From: Synergistaceae bacterium UBA4088
Lineage (GTDB): Bacteria; Synergistota; Synergistia; Synergistales; Thermovirgaceae
NCBI GenBank assembly: GCA_002382605.1
Contig: DFYG01000020.1
Location: 2,509 to 9,462, forward strand
DNA: 6,954 nucleotides
Direction of reading: 5' to 3'
Position numbers and translations under genes: made by a program. Each line of letters opens with the position of its first letter. Within the stretch, counting starts at the first letter, position 1. This document shows, one piece after another, positions 1 to 6,408 of this stretch. The notes under the pieces are model-generated. The model had not been told where the DNA came from and made no database searches. It saw only the letters and a list, made by a program, of their open reading frames with translations.

Positions 1-515
1 GCTTCTGCACAAACGACGCACACACCGAACCGCTTCTGAAGAGGATCGCAGAGGGCGGCGGTTTCTTCATCGAAGCAGACCTTCCTTCTCCCCTTATGGG
101 ATACCCAGGCGCCCTGGGTGTTGAGCTTGCCGATGTAAAGGGCGATTTTCCAGCTATCCTCAAGAAAGTCGAGAAGGCGGTAGCCGATCACGGCGGGGCC
201 GGACGCATGGGAACCTGGGCATTTTCGTACGGATATACCAACTCTGTTGCCTTGACTGAGTTCGGTCAGCAGATGGTAAAAGCAGGGGTAGATCATAAGA
301 ACTTCGCCCGAAAGTTCAAGAAAGAAGAACTGTTCGCCACTTACGCTAAAGCAACTCCCGGCGCTGAGTGGAACGGCAGCTTCTATACAGATATCCAGAC
401 CGGGGTTGTGAAAAAGAACCACATCCTCCTTTACCAGGACACGTACATTTTCGGCAAGGGCTATCTGCAAATGACAGACGTAGTCGTTCCGGAAAAGTAT
501 TTCACTTTCAAATAG
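1..515 (+). CDS. DUF3798-type ABC importer substrate-binding protein, 3' part (5' end outside window)
   Basis: The frame is open from position 3 to the TAA at 513-515, giving 170 visible C-terminal residues. The N-terminus, including any lipoprotein signal, lies upstream of the window. The ATG at 96 is an internal Met inside the conserved stretch PSPLMGYPGALGVEL, so it is not the start. That stretch and the preceding TNDAHTEPLLK resemble the DUF3798 family of periplasmic-binding-protein-like lipoproteins as I remember it. A helical segment (ILKKVEKAVADHGGAGRMGTW) and the C-terminal ending VVPEKYFTFK are also consistent. DUF3798 proteins are associated with RbsA/RbsC-like ABC importers, which matches the genes downstream. 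Inferred role: extracytoplasmic capture of an unknown solute and delivery to the permease pair. A strong terminator follows 13 nt after the stop, so this gene ends a transcription unit, or at least a major transcript. The family call rests on remembered motifs and was not searched. Confidence 0.75.
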   Translation, partial: FCTNDAHTEPLLKRIAEGGGFFIEADLPSPLMGYPGALGVELADVKGDFPAILKKVEKAVADHGGAGRMGTWAFSYGYTNSVALTEFGQQMVKAGVDHKNFARKFKKEELFATYAKATPGAEWNGSFYTDIQTGVVKKNHILLYQDTYIFGKGYLQMTDVVVPEKYFTFK

Positions 516-528
516 AATCATCTCTGGC

Positions 529-566
529 GGGGAGGGGGGGATTCCCTCCCTCCCCTTTTTGTTTTT
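529..566 (+). terminator. Strong intrinsic terminator after the binding-protein gene
   Basis: The left arm at 529-540 (GGGGAGGGGGGG) pairs with the right arm at 544-555 (CCCTCCCTCCCC) across a 3-nt loop ATT. This gives a 12-bp stem with a single G-T wobble (537/547). It is followed directly by TTTTTGTTTTT at 556-566. This is a textbook Rho-independent terminator for the + strand. It lies between the binding-protein gene and the ATPase gene and probably limits read-through into the membrane components. Confidence 0.92.
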
Positions 567-723
567 ATGGCAATCATCTTTTTGGGTCCAGGATATTGTG
601 AGCAGAAGAACCCTTTGCGGGATCACTTCAAATCTGAGGGCTATGTCCGCATTTCCATCCCAGTATTCTTTTCCCATATATTGGGTTTCAAGCAGCGTAA
701 GTCCCGTAAGCGAGGTGAACTGA

Positions 724-2328
724 ATGGCGCCAGAACAGCTTTTAAGAATGAAAGGTGTCAGTAAGTCCTATTACAGGAACAAGGTTTTAAGAAATGTGGA
801 TTTTACCCTGGACAAGGGGCAGATACTCGGCCTTGTAGGGGAGAATGGCGCGGGAAAATCAACATTGATGAACATTCTTTTCGGTATGACAGTAATACAC
901 GAGACCGGCGGGTACGAGGGCAGTATCCTCATAGAAGGCAAAAAGGTAAGATTCGACTCCCCATTCGATGCACTGAAAGCCGGTATCGGTATGGTCCATC
1001 AGGAGTTTTCACTGATCCCCGGTTTTTCCGTTGCTGAAAACGTGGTTCTCAACAGGGAATCCACGAATTACAATTTCCTGGTTGAAGCCTTCGGCGACCG
1101 CCTCAGAACTCTCGACCATGGCGCAATGCTGGAACGAAGCCAGAAAGCAATTGATAAACTGAAAGTCACGCTGGATCCCAATACCCTTATCTCGGAGCTT
1201 CCAGTAGGGTACAAACAATTTACGGAGATCGCCAGGGAGATTGACAAGGAAAATACAAAACTTCTGGTTCTCGACGAACCCACAGCTACCCTTACTGAAT
1301 CAGAGGCTGAAATCCTTCTGGCGTCCATGAGACGCCTGGCTGGATTGGGGATCTCGATAATTTTTATCTCTCACCGACTTCAGGAGATCATTGACGTCTG
1401 CGACAAGATCGTAGTACTCAGGGATGGCGAAGTTGTCTGTAACACCACACCCTCGGAAACTGACATCATGTGCATAGCTACTTTAATGGTCGGAAGGGAT
1501 ATATCCACCGCTTTTGCCCGAAATGAGCCCTCCGGAAGAAACATTGGAGAACCCATACTATCGGTGGATCATCTCTGGGTAGATATGCCTGGGGAAACGG
1601 TCAGGGATGTCTCTTTCGAGGTCCGGGAAAGGGAGATCTTCGGGATCGGCGGCTTGGCCGGTCAGGGTAAGCTCGGCGTTGCAAATGGCATTATGGGCAT
1701 GTTTCCCGCCGGAGGTAACGTTACTTTCCTTGGTCAACCCATTACTCTGAACGAACCAACAAGCGCCCTGAAGGCTGGCATTTCGGCTGTCTACGAAGAT
1801 CGCCGCGGAGTAGGACTCCTCTTGGAGGAGCCGACTTCATGGAACATTATCTTCACGGCTCTCCAGATGCAGGGGCGTTTCCTCAAGCCAATACTCGGAG
1901 GGCTTGCCAATATCAGGGACGAAGTTGCTATTTCGCAGTGCGCAAAAGACTATATAAAGTTGCTGAATATCAAATGCGTCAACGAAAACCAGAGAGTTCA
2001 GGATCTCTCCGGAGGGAACCAGCAGAAAGTTTGTTTGGCCAAGGCTTTCGAGACGAGGCCCAGGCTTCTTTTTGTAGCCGAACCCACCAGGGGGATCGAC
2101 GTCGGCGCAAAAAAAATGGTGCTTGATGCCTTGAAGAAATATAACGAAGAATATGGGACCACCATAGTCATGGTCTCTTCCGAACTTGAAGAACTCCGTT
2201 CCATCTGTGACAGGATCGCGATCGTTGATTCCGGGCACATCGCCGGAATTCTCCCCGCAACCGCACCTTCCACCGAATTCGGGATCCTCATGCTTGGTGT
2301 AGAGAAACACGAAGAGAAGGTGAGTTGA
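724..2328 (+). CDS. ABC importer ATP-binding protein, two tandem nucleotide-binding domains (RbsA/MglA-like)
   Basis: This is a 534-residue protein, close to the usual ~500 residues for carbohydrate/nucleoside-type double ATPases. It would sit on the inner membrane face and power the two downstream permeases. Domain 1 has Walker A GENGAGKST (39-47), Q-loop Q93, Walker B LLVLDEP (180-186) and H-loop H217. Its signature is altered to LPVGYKQ (159-165). Domain 2 has a canonical signature LSGGNQQ (428-434). Its Walker A position reads GGLAGQGKLG (309-318), lacking the usual Ser/Thr after Lys, and its Walker B reads LLFVAEP (448-454), with Ala452 in place of the usual Asp. One composite ATP site (domain 1 Walker motifs with domain 2 signature) therefore looks intact and the other degraded. 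The ATG is supported by GAGGTG at 712-717 with a 6-nt spacer. The stop is 2 nt before the first permease start, implying co-transcription. The substrate cannot be read from the sequence. Confidence 0.93.
   Translation: MAPEQLLRMKGVSKSYYRNKVLRNVDFTLDKGQILGLVGENGAGKSTLMNILFGMTVIHETGGYEGSILIEGKKVRFDSPFDALKAGIGMVHQEFSLIPGFSVAENVVLNRESTNYNFLVEAFGDRLRTLDHGAMLERSQKAIDKLKVTLDPNTLISELPVGYKQFTEIAREIDKENTKLLVLDEPTATLTESEAEILLASMRRLAGLGISIIFISHRLQEIIDVCDKIVVLRDGEVVCNTTPSETDIMCIATLMVGRDISTAFARNEPSGRNIGEPILSVDHLWVDMPGETVRDVSFEVREREIFGIGGLAGQGKLGVANGIMGMFPAGGNVTFLGQPITLNEPTSALKAGISAVYEDRRGVGLLLEEPTSWNIIFTALQMQGRFLKPILGGLANIRDEVAISQCAKDYIKLLNIKCVNENQRVQDLSGGNQQKVCLAKAFETRPRLLFVAEPTRGIDVGAKKMVLDALKKYNEEYGTTIVMVSSELEELRSICDRIAIVDSGHIAGILPATAPSTEFGILMLGVEKHEEKVS
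2317..2323 (+). promoter_or_regulatory. Ribosome binding site that fixes the permease 1 start
   Basis: AAGGTGA lies 7 nt before the ATG at 2331. It is only 1 nt from the upstream in-frame TTG at 2325, so the ATG is the more likely start. The site lies inside the end of the ATPase gene, as expected for translational coupling. The second permease has the same arrangement, with AGGTGA before a Met-Asn-Arg start. Confidence 0.75.
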
Positions 2329-2330
2329 TC

Positions 2331-3374
2331 ATGAACAGGATAAAGAACTTTATCGAGTATGCCGGTTGGCCAAGGATAATCATAGGCATCTTTCTTCTGA
2401 CCCTTTTCGTAATGGCGCCATTCGTCCGGGTACGCCTTGATGCATCAATAAGCGATACGCTGGTACGTTTCGGCATGAACGGCGTCATGGTCTTGGCAAT
2501 GGTTCCCATGATCGTATCAGGCTGCGGTCTAAACTTCGGACTTCCTCTCGGGATCATTGCCGGATTGCTGGGCGCGGTTACCAGCATAGAGATCGGCATT
2601 CCTGGAATACCAGGGGTCCTGATCGCCATGGCCATTGCGATCCCCATAGCCACGATCCTTGGGTGGGCCTACGGTCTTCTTCTGAACAAGGTGAAGGGAA
2701 GCGAGATGATGATAGCCACCTACGTGGGGTTTTCGTCGGTGGCCTTCATGTGCATCATGTGGCTTGTTCTTCCCTACAGGAGCTCCAACATGGTCTGGGG
2801 GTATGCGGGCAAAGGGCTTCGGACAACCATAGCCGTAGAGGGATTCTGGCACCAGGCCATAAGTGACATAGGTTCATTCAGGATCGGCCAGTTCTTCTAT
2901 ATCCCAACGGGAATGTTTCTCTTTCTTGCCCTGCTTTGTGCCGCCATGTGGGTCTTTATGAGAACAAGGACCGGAACGGCAATGACCACGGTCGGATCGA
3001 ACCCCGAGTACGCCAGAGCCTCCGGAGTGAATATCGACAGGATGAGAATTATTTCGGTCATCCTCTCAACAGTACTTGGAGCGATAGGCATTATCGTATA
3101 CCAGCAAAGCTTCGGCTTTGTACAACTCTATATGGGACCATTCTACATGGCCTTTCCTGCCGTATCAGCGATCCTGATCGGAGGCGCCTCAGTTCACAAG
3201 GCCACCATTCTGAATGTCGTTGTGGGTACCATACTTTTCCAGGGCATCCTCACTATGACGCCTTCTGTAATCAACAGCATGATCCAGACCGACATGTCTG
3301 AAGTCATCCGCATCATCGTCTCCAACGGCATGATCCTGTACGCCCTTACAAGGGCAGTGAAGGTGAAGCTATGA
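2331..3374 (+). CDS. ABC importer permease 1, BPD_transp_2 (RbsC-like) family
   Basis: This is a 347-residue, very hydrophobic integral membrane protein with about eight to ten membrane segments. The clear ones are roughly residues 15-33, 52-84, 95-118, 130-148, 189-210, 240-257 and 291-310, with a final one near 325-341. The cytoplasmic coupling loop at about 211-239 contains TAMTTVGSNPEYARASGVN. It matches the loop of ribose/nucleoside permeases that docks on the ATPase (in RbsC-type proteins, a G-x-N-x-x-A-A-R-x-S-G-I pattern). GLNFG (66-70) and GGASV (284-288) are shared with the next permease, so the two are paralogues that probably form a heterodimeric channel. The ATG at 2331 is preferred over a TTG at 2325 because of ribosome-site spacing. 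The stop overlaps the next start as ATGA at 3371-3374. The transported substrate is unknown. Confidence 0.9.
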   Translation: MNRIKNFIEYAGWPRIIIGIFLLTLFVMAPFVRVRLDASISDTLVRFGMNGVMVLAMVPMIVSGCGLNFGLPLGIIAGLLGAVTSIEIGIPGIPGVLIAMAIAIPIATILGWAYGLLLNKVKGSEMMIATYVGFSSVAFMCIMWLVLPYRSSNMVWGYAGKGLRTTIAVEGFWHQAISDIGSFRIGQFFYIPTGMFLFLALLCAAMWVFMRTRTGTAMTTVGSNPEYARASGVNIDRMRIISVILSTVLGAIGIIVYQQSFGFVQLYMGPFYMAFPAVSAILIGGASVHKATILNVVVGTILFQGILTMTPSVINSMIQTDMSEVIRIIVSNGMILYALTRAVKVKL

Positions 3375-4471
3375 ACAGGAAATTCGATTCCTTCAAGCAC
3401 TTTCTGGTCCAGAACGCAGTCCCTATTCTATTTCTTGTCGTCAGCGCCTTTGCCATCCCCATTTCACAGTTCTCGGGAACCTACCTGATCCAGGAAATGC
3501 TGGTCCGCCTATCCAGGAACTCCTTTCTTGTCCTCTCTCTGCTTATTCCCATCATGGCGGGAATGGGACTGAACTTCGGCATGGTTCTTGGAGCCATGGC
3601 AGGACAGATAGGGCTGATATTCATCAGTGACTGGAATGTTGTTGGGGTTTCGGGCATTCTGCTTGCGGCTATCATCTCCACTCCTCTGGCCATACTTCTT
3701 GGGTGGCTTTGCGGCGCGATCCTCAACATGGCAAAGGGACGCGAGATGGTGACATCCTTTATCCTGGGGTTCTTTATGAACGGCGTCTATCAGCTCATCG
3801 TCCTCTACGGCTTCGGCAGCGTTGTTCCCATTACCAACCCAGCCATGGTCCTCTCCAGAGGATTCGGCATACGCAACGTCACCAACCTCGAGGGAGTCCG
3901 TAAGTGTCTTGATAATCTCATCCCTGTTTCCATTCAGGGGATCGACATTCCTCTTGCCACGTTTTTGATCATCGCCTTGTTCTGTCTTTTTGTCGTCTGG
4001 TTCCGCAGGACGAAGCTGGGACAGGACATGAGAGCAGTCGGCCAGGACATGAAGGTCGCTGGAGCTGCTGGAATTCCCGTGGAACACACTCGTCTGATCT
4101 CGATCATCATATCCACCGTACTTGCCTGTTACGGCCAGATAATCTTTCTGCAAAATATAGGAACTCTGAACACCTACAACAGCCACGAACAGGCCGGCAT
4201 GTTCGCTATAGCTTCTCTCCTGGTCGGGGGTGCCAGCGTCTCAAGAGCCTCTATCTTCAATGTATTCCTCGGAGTGGTACTATTTCACCTTATGTTCGTG
4301 GTCTCTCCCATGGCCGGCAAATACCTGATAGGCGAGGCCCAACTGGGTGAATATTTCCGGGTTTTTGTCTCCTACGGAATTATCTCCCTGGCTCTGGTGC
4401 TTCATGCCTGGCGGCGGCAAAAAAACAAGGATCGAGCCCGCCGAAGCCTCAGGGGTATAGAAGCAGAATAA
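3371..4471 (+). CDS. ABC importer permease 2, BPD_transp_2 (RbsC-like) family
   Basis: This is a 366-residue polytopic membrane protein and the probable heterodimer partner of permease 1. It repeats the same landmarks at almost the same positions: GLNFG (66-70), LLGW (109-112), KGREM (122-126), a coupling loop at about 211-241 containing RAVGQDMKVAGAAGIP, and GGASV (286-290). The C-terminus is a charged cytoplasmic tail of about 20 residues rich in Arg and Lys (WRRQKNKDRARRSLRG), which permease 1 lacks. The start ATG overlaps the permease 1 stop by 4 nt, with AGGTGA at 3361-3366 as ribosome site, a typical sign of coupled 1:1 synthesis. The family call is firm; the substrate is not determinable from the sequence. 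Confidence 0.9.
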   Translation: MNRKFDSFKHFLVQNAVPILFLVVSAFAIPISQFSGTYLIQEMLVRLSRNSFLVLSLLIPIMAGMGLNFGMVLGAMAGQIGLIFISDWNVVGVSGILLAAIISTPLAILLGWLCGAILNMAKGREMVTSFILGFFMNGVYQLIVLYGFGSVVPITNPAMVLSRGFGIRNVTNLEGVRKCLDNLIPVSIQGIDIPLATFLIIALFCLFVVWFRRTKLGQDMRAVGQDMKVAGAAGIPVEHTRLISIIISTVLACYGQIIFLQNIGTLNTYNSHEQAGMFAIASLLVGGASVSRASIFNVFLGVVLFHLMFVVSPMAGKYLIGEAQLGEYFRVFVSYGIISLALVLHAWRRQKNKDRARRSLRGIEAE

Positions 4472-4476
4472 GGAGG
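4471..4476 (+). promoter_or_regulatory. Consensus Shine-Dalgarno for the small anchored protein
   Basis: AGGAGG, a perfect match to the anti-Shine-Dalgarno core, begins on the last base of the permease 2 stop codon. It lies 8 nt before the ATG at 4485. It is stronger than the ribosome sites of the other operon genes. It supports the view that this small gene is real and well translated. Confidence 0.8.
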
Positions 4477-4484
4477 GTAAGAGC

Positions 4485-4877
4485 ATGAAACAGAGACAGA
4501 TACTGGTCAACTTGCTCATTTTTGTTGCTATGGTGGCCCTCGCAATTTTCTGCTACACCAATGGCAAGGCCAATATTGTTTTCGTTGAAAATATCCCTTT
4601 TAACCACGAGGGGGTAACCTATGAAGCCTTTGAAGCTATCCAGGTCTCAGTAGATGACACGGCCCCCCCCCTGTTCCTTCTTGCAGGGGATCGGGGAACA
4701 GTCGCTATGGCCGGTCGCAATCACGTTCTGGTAATAGAAGAGCTTGACGAAAACGACAACATAACCGGAACGCACAGCATAAGTTTTAAAAATCGTGAGA
4801 TGAAGGGGAATGTCGTCAACGTTGTACCTCTGATCCACGGAAAATTCCCCGGGTGGAGCTATCAGTTAGATCGATGA
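4485..4877 (+). CDS. Small membrane-anchored protein linked to the ABC importer (possibly DUF6672-like)
   Basis: This is a 130-residue protein. A short basic N-terminus (MKQRQ) is followed by one hydrophobic segment at about 7-24 (ILVNLLIFVAMVALAIFC) and then a soluble region of about 105 residues. By the positive-inside rule this region should lie outside the cytoplasm. There is no lipobox: the Cys at 23 lacks the usual preceding L-x-G/A pattern, so a transmembrane anchor is more likely than a lipoprotein. The soluble part alternates short hydrophobic strands and polar turns, with GVTYEAFEAIQVSV, a DRGTVAMAGRNHVLVIEELD stretch and a C-terminal PLIHGKFPGW. This suggests a small beta-rich domain. 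The DR...G..H pattern and the position after the permeases recall the DUF6672 family, but that is memory, not a search result. It starts 13 nt after permease 2 behind a perfect AGGAGG, so it is almost certainly in the importer operon. An accessory or docking role is inference. It contains a run of nine C residues at 4663-4671. Confidence 0.8.
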   Translation: MKQRQILVNLLIFVAMVALAIFCYTNGKANIVFVENIPFNHEGVTYEAFEAIQVSVDDTAPPLFLLAGDRGTVAMAGRNHVLVIEELDENDNITGTHSISFKNREMKGNVVNVVPLIHGKFPGWSYQLDR

Positions 4878-4917
4878 AAGGATTTCTCCGCTCTTTCAAA
4901 TATACAACCTGATATCG

Positions 4918-4933
4918 AAATATGATCATATTT
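4918..4933 (+). promoter_or_regulatory. Perfect 16-bp palindrome upstream of the dipeptidase gene (candidate operator)
   Basis: AAATATGATCATATTT is an exact inverted repeat centred between 4925 and 4926. Two further matching pairs lie beyond one mismatch (4916/4935 and 4915/4936). It lies in the 72-nt gap before the M20 gene and ends 3 nt before that gene's ribosome site AAGGAG (4936-4941). It contains TATGAT (4921-4926), a possible -10 element, though I see no good -35 at the right distance. Symmetry and position suggest a binding site for a dimeric regulator; a weak AU-rich hairpin masking the ribosome site is the alternative. The regulator is unknown. Confidence 0.45.
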
Positions 4934-4949
4934 TGAAGGAGACTGAATA

Positions 4950-6338
4950 ATGGGACACGATGCTCTGCTGCAAAAATACAGGCCTCATATCATCTCGAAC
5001 CTGCAGGAAATGATCCGGATAAGAAGCGTAGAAATGCCTTCCCTGGAAGGGAAACCCTTCGGAGAAGGCGTCCACCAGGCCCTCGCTCTGGCCCTTGAAA
5101 CGGCTTCCGGCCTAGGTTTCCGAGCGGTCAACCGCGATGGAATGATCGGCTGGGCCGAGTACGGGTCGGGCAAGGAGATGATCGCTGTCCTGGGCCACCT
5201 GGACGTTGTTCCGGAAGGAAAGGGGTGGTCGTATCCTCCGTTCGGAGCGGAGATCCATGAAGGGAAATTGTACGGCCGCGGAACGACAGACGACAAGGGA
5301 CCCACTTTGGCCGCTTTATGGGCTTTGAAGATAATAGCGGATGAGGATCATCGTCTCTCGAAACGTATACGGATAATTTTTGGCACAAACGAAGAGAGCG
5401 GCTTCAGGGGGATAAAATGGTATGCCGCAAATGAGGAAAAACCAGTCGCAGGTTTTACCCCGGACATCCACGAGGGGATCGTTCACGCGGAGAAGGGAGG
5501 CTTGCATATAGAGCTGGAACAGAATGTCGGTGAAGAAGAAACTGTCACCCTGATAGGCTTTTCTTCCGGCCAGGCTGTGAACATCGTCCCTGACAATGCC
5601 GAGGCCTTCTTCAGGGGAGAGGGGAACGTTCTCGACACTTGGGGGAAAACCCTGGAGACAGCAGTCAGATCCCTTCCCTGTGGAGGGGAAACCGTACGGG
5701 AGGGGGAAACTCTGGTAGTAAGGACATTCGGAAAGGCTGCACATGCCAGCCTGCCTGAAAAGGGAGAAAACGCTATCGCGTCCCTTTGCAGTCTTATTGC
5801 TGAAAACCCGCCAATTGAAAATTTCACTCCCGTTTTCAGGATCTTGTCGGACCTTCTCAAGGACTCGAGGTTCGGAACCGATCTGGGCATAGCAATGTCA
5901 GATGAAGTATCGGGTGTTCTAACCTGTAACCCCGGTCTTGCATCCTTTTCGGAAGGCATCCTCAAAGTCACCCTGGACATAAGGCATCCGGTCACCATAA
6001 AGGGCGATATCGTTATCGAAAAGATCAAGAAAAAGATCTCCGGGACGGGTATCCGATCGACCGTGACCTCCCGTGTGGATCCGCTCCACGTCCCGAAAGA
6101 TTCACCGCTGATCAGGGAGCTGGGAGAAGCCTTTTTCGAGACCACCGGCAGATGGCCCGAGATTATGGCAATAGGGGGAGGTACTTACGCCAAGGCTCTC
6201 CCGAATGTGGTTGCCTTTGCTCCATTTCCCAACGCACTGCCGGAACTGGCGCATCAGGCGGACGAATACATCGGGATCGATGAGCTTATGGCCTCCATCC
6301 TCGTTATGAAGAACGCCATGCTTCGCCTTGCACGTTAG
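4950..6338 (+). CDS. M20 family metallopeptidase, PepV-like dipeptidase
   Basis: This 462-residue protein is close to the ~470 residues of PepV dipeptidases. These are cytoplasmic two-zinc enzymes that hydrolyse dipeptides and some tripeptides with an unblocked N-terminus. By alignment from memory with PepV, the catalytic set is complete. It comprises H83 and D85 in HLDVVP (83-88), bridging D115 in RGTTDDKGP (110-118), general base E148 and ligand E149 in GTNEESG (145-151), D172 in FTPD, and H435 in AHQADE. The lid-domain His in GKAAHAS (H265) is also present, as is GGGTYAK (409-415). There is no signal peptide or membrane segment. The ATG has AAGGAG (4936-4941) with an 8-nt spacer. The gene follows the importer operon by 72 nt with a palindrome between, and ends at a bidirectional terminator. 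It may process imported peptides, but this context link is inference. Family call is very secure; exact substrate is not. Confidence 0.95.
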   Translation: MGHDALLQKYRPHIISNLQEMIRIRSVEMPSLEGKPFGEGVHQALALALETASGLGFRAVNRDGMIGWAEYGSGKEMIAVLGHLDVVPEGKGWSYPPFGAEIHEGKLYGRGTTDDKGPTLAALWALKIIADEDHRLSKRIRIIFGTNEESGFRGIKWYAANEEKPVAGFTPDIHEGIVHAEKGGLHIELEQNVGEEETVTLIGFSSGQAVNIVPDNAEAFFRGEGNVLDTWGKTLETAVRSLPCGGETVREGETLVVRTFGKAAHASLPEKGENAIASLCSLIAENPPIENFTPVFRILSDLLKDSRFGTDLGIAMSDEVSGVLTCNPGLASFSEGILKVTLDIRHPVTIKGDIVIEKIKKKISGTGIRSTVTSRVDPLHVPKDSPLIRELGEAFFETTGRWPEIMAIGGGTYAKALPNVVAFAPFPNALPELAHQADEYIGIDELMASILVMKNAMLRLAR

Positions 6339-6346
6339 TTACCAAT

Positions 6347-6381
6347 AAAAAGGCGAGGTCCTTCTGGACCTCGCCTTTTTT
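6347..6381. terminator. Bidirectional intrinsic terminator between convergent genes
   Basis: The arm at 6347-6361 (AAAAAGGCGAGGTCC) pairs perfectly with 6366-6380 (GGACCTCGCCTTTTT) around a TTCT loop. The GC-rich core is 11 bp or so, flanked by an A-run on the left and a T-run (6376-6381) on the right. The structure therefore works as a hairpin plus U-tract on both strands. It lies 8 nt after the dipeptidase stop and about 28 nt beyond the nitroreductase stop on the other strand, so it can end both transcripts. Confidence 0.93.
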
Positions 6382-6408
6382 CTGCATTCAGGTCATGAAG
6401 AAGTTTGC

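Noticed and set aside
652..682. Possible promoter for the ATPase operon: TTTCCA (652-657) and TATATT (677-682)
   Set aside because: The -10-like box is good, but the -35 is poor and the gap of 19 nt is too long. It was not strong enough to list as a feature, though it is the best candidate in the gap.
696..710. Direct repeat CGTAAG at 696-701 and 705-710 just before the ATPase ribosome site
   Set aside because: Only 6 bp, with two copies 9 nt apart. This can easily arise by chance, and no further copies were noticed nearby.
567..764. 65-codon open frame running from the terminator U-tract into the ATPase gene
   Set aside because: It has no ribosome site (its start lies on the terminator T-run), overlaps the ATPase start in another frame, and has no recognisable protein character.
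2109..2116. A8 run in phase as A-AAA-AAA in the ATPase gene, a possible -1 frameshift site
   Set aside because: It encodes the family-typical GAKK segment. A -1 shift would hit a stop after three codons, and no stimulatory structure or internal ribosome site was evident.
2325..2330. Alternative TTG start two codons upstream for permease 1
   Set aside because: It is only 1 nt from the AGGTGA ribosome site, too close for initiation. The ATG at 2331 has proper spacing.
3509..4186. 225-codon open frame on the minus strand opposite permease 2
   Set aside because: It is antisense to a clearly real membrane protein gene. Its low-complexity, His/Asp-rich translation is typical of a shadow frame.
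5483..6145. 220-codon open frame on the minus strand opposite the dipeptidase gene
   Set aside because: The + strand frame has the full M20 catalytic set. The minus frame shows Ser/Arg/Pro-rich shadow composition and no ribosome site or known motif was seen.
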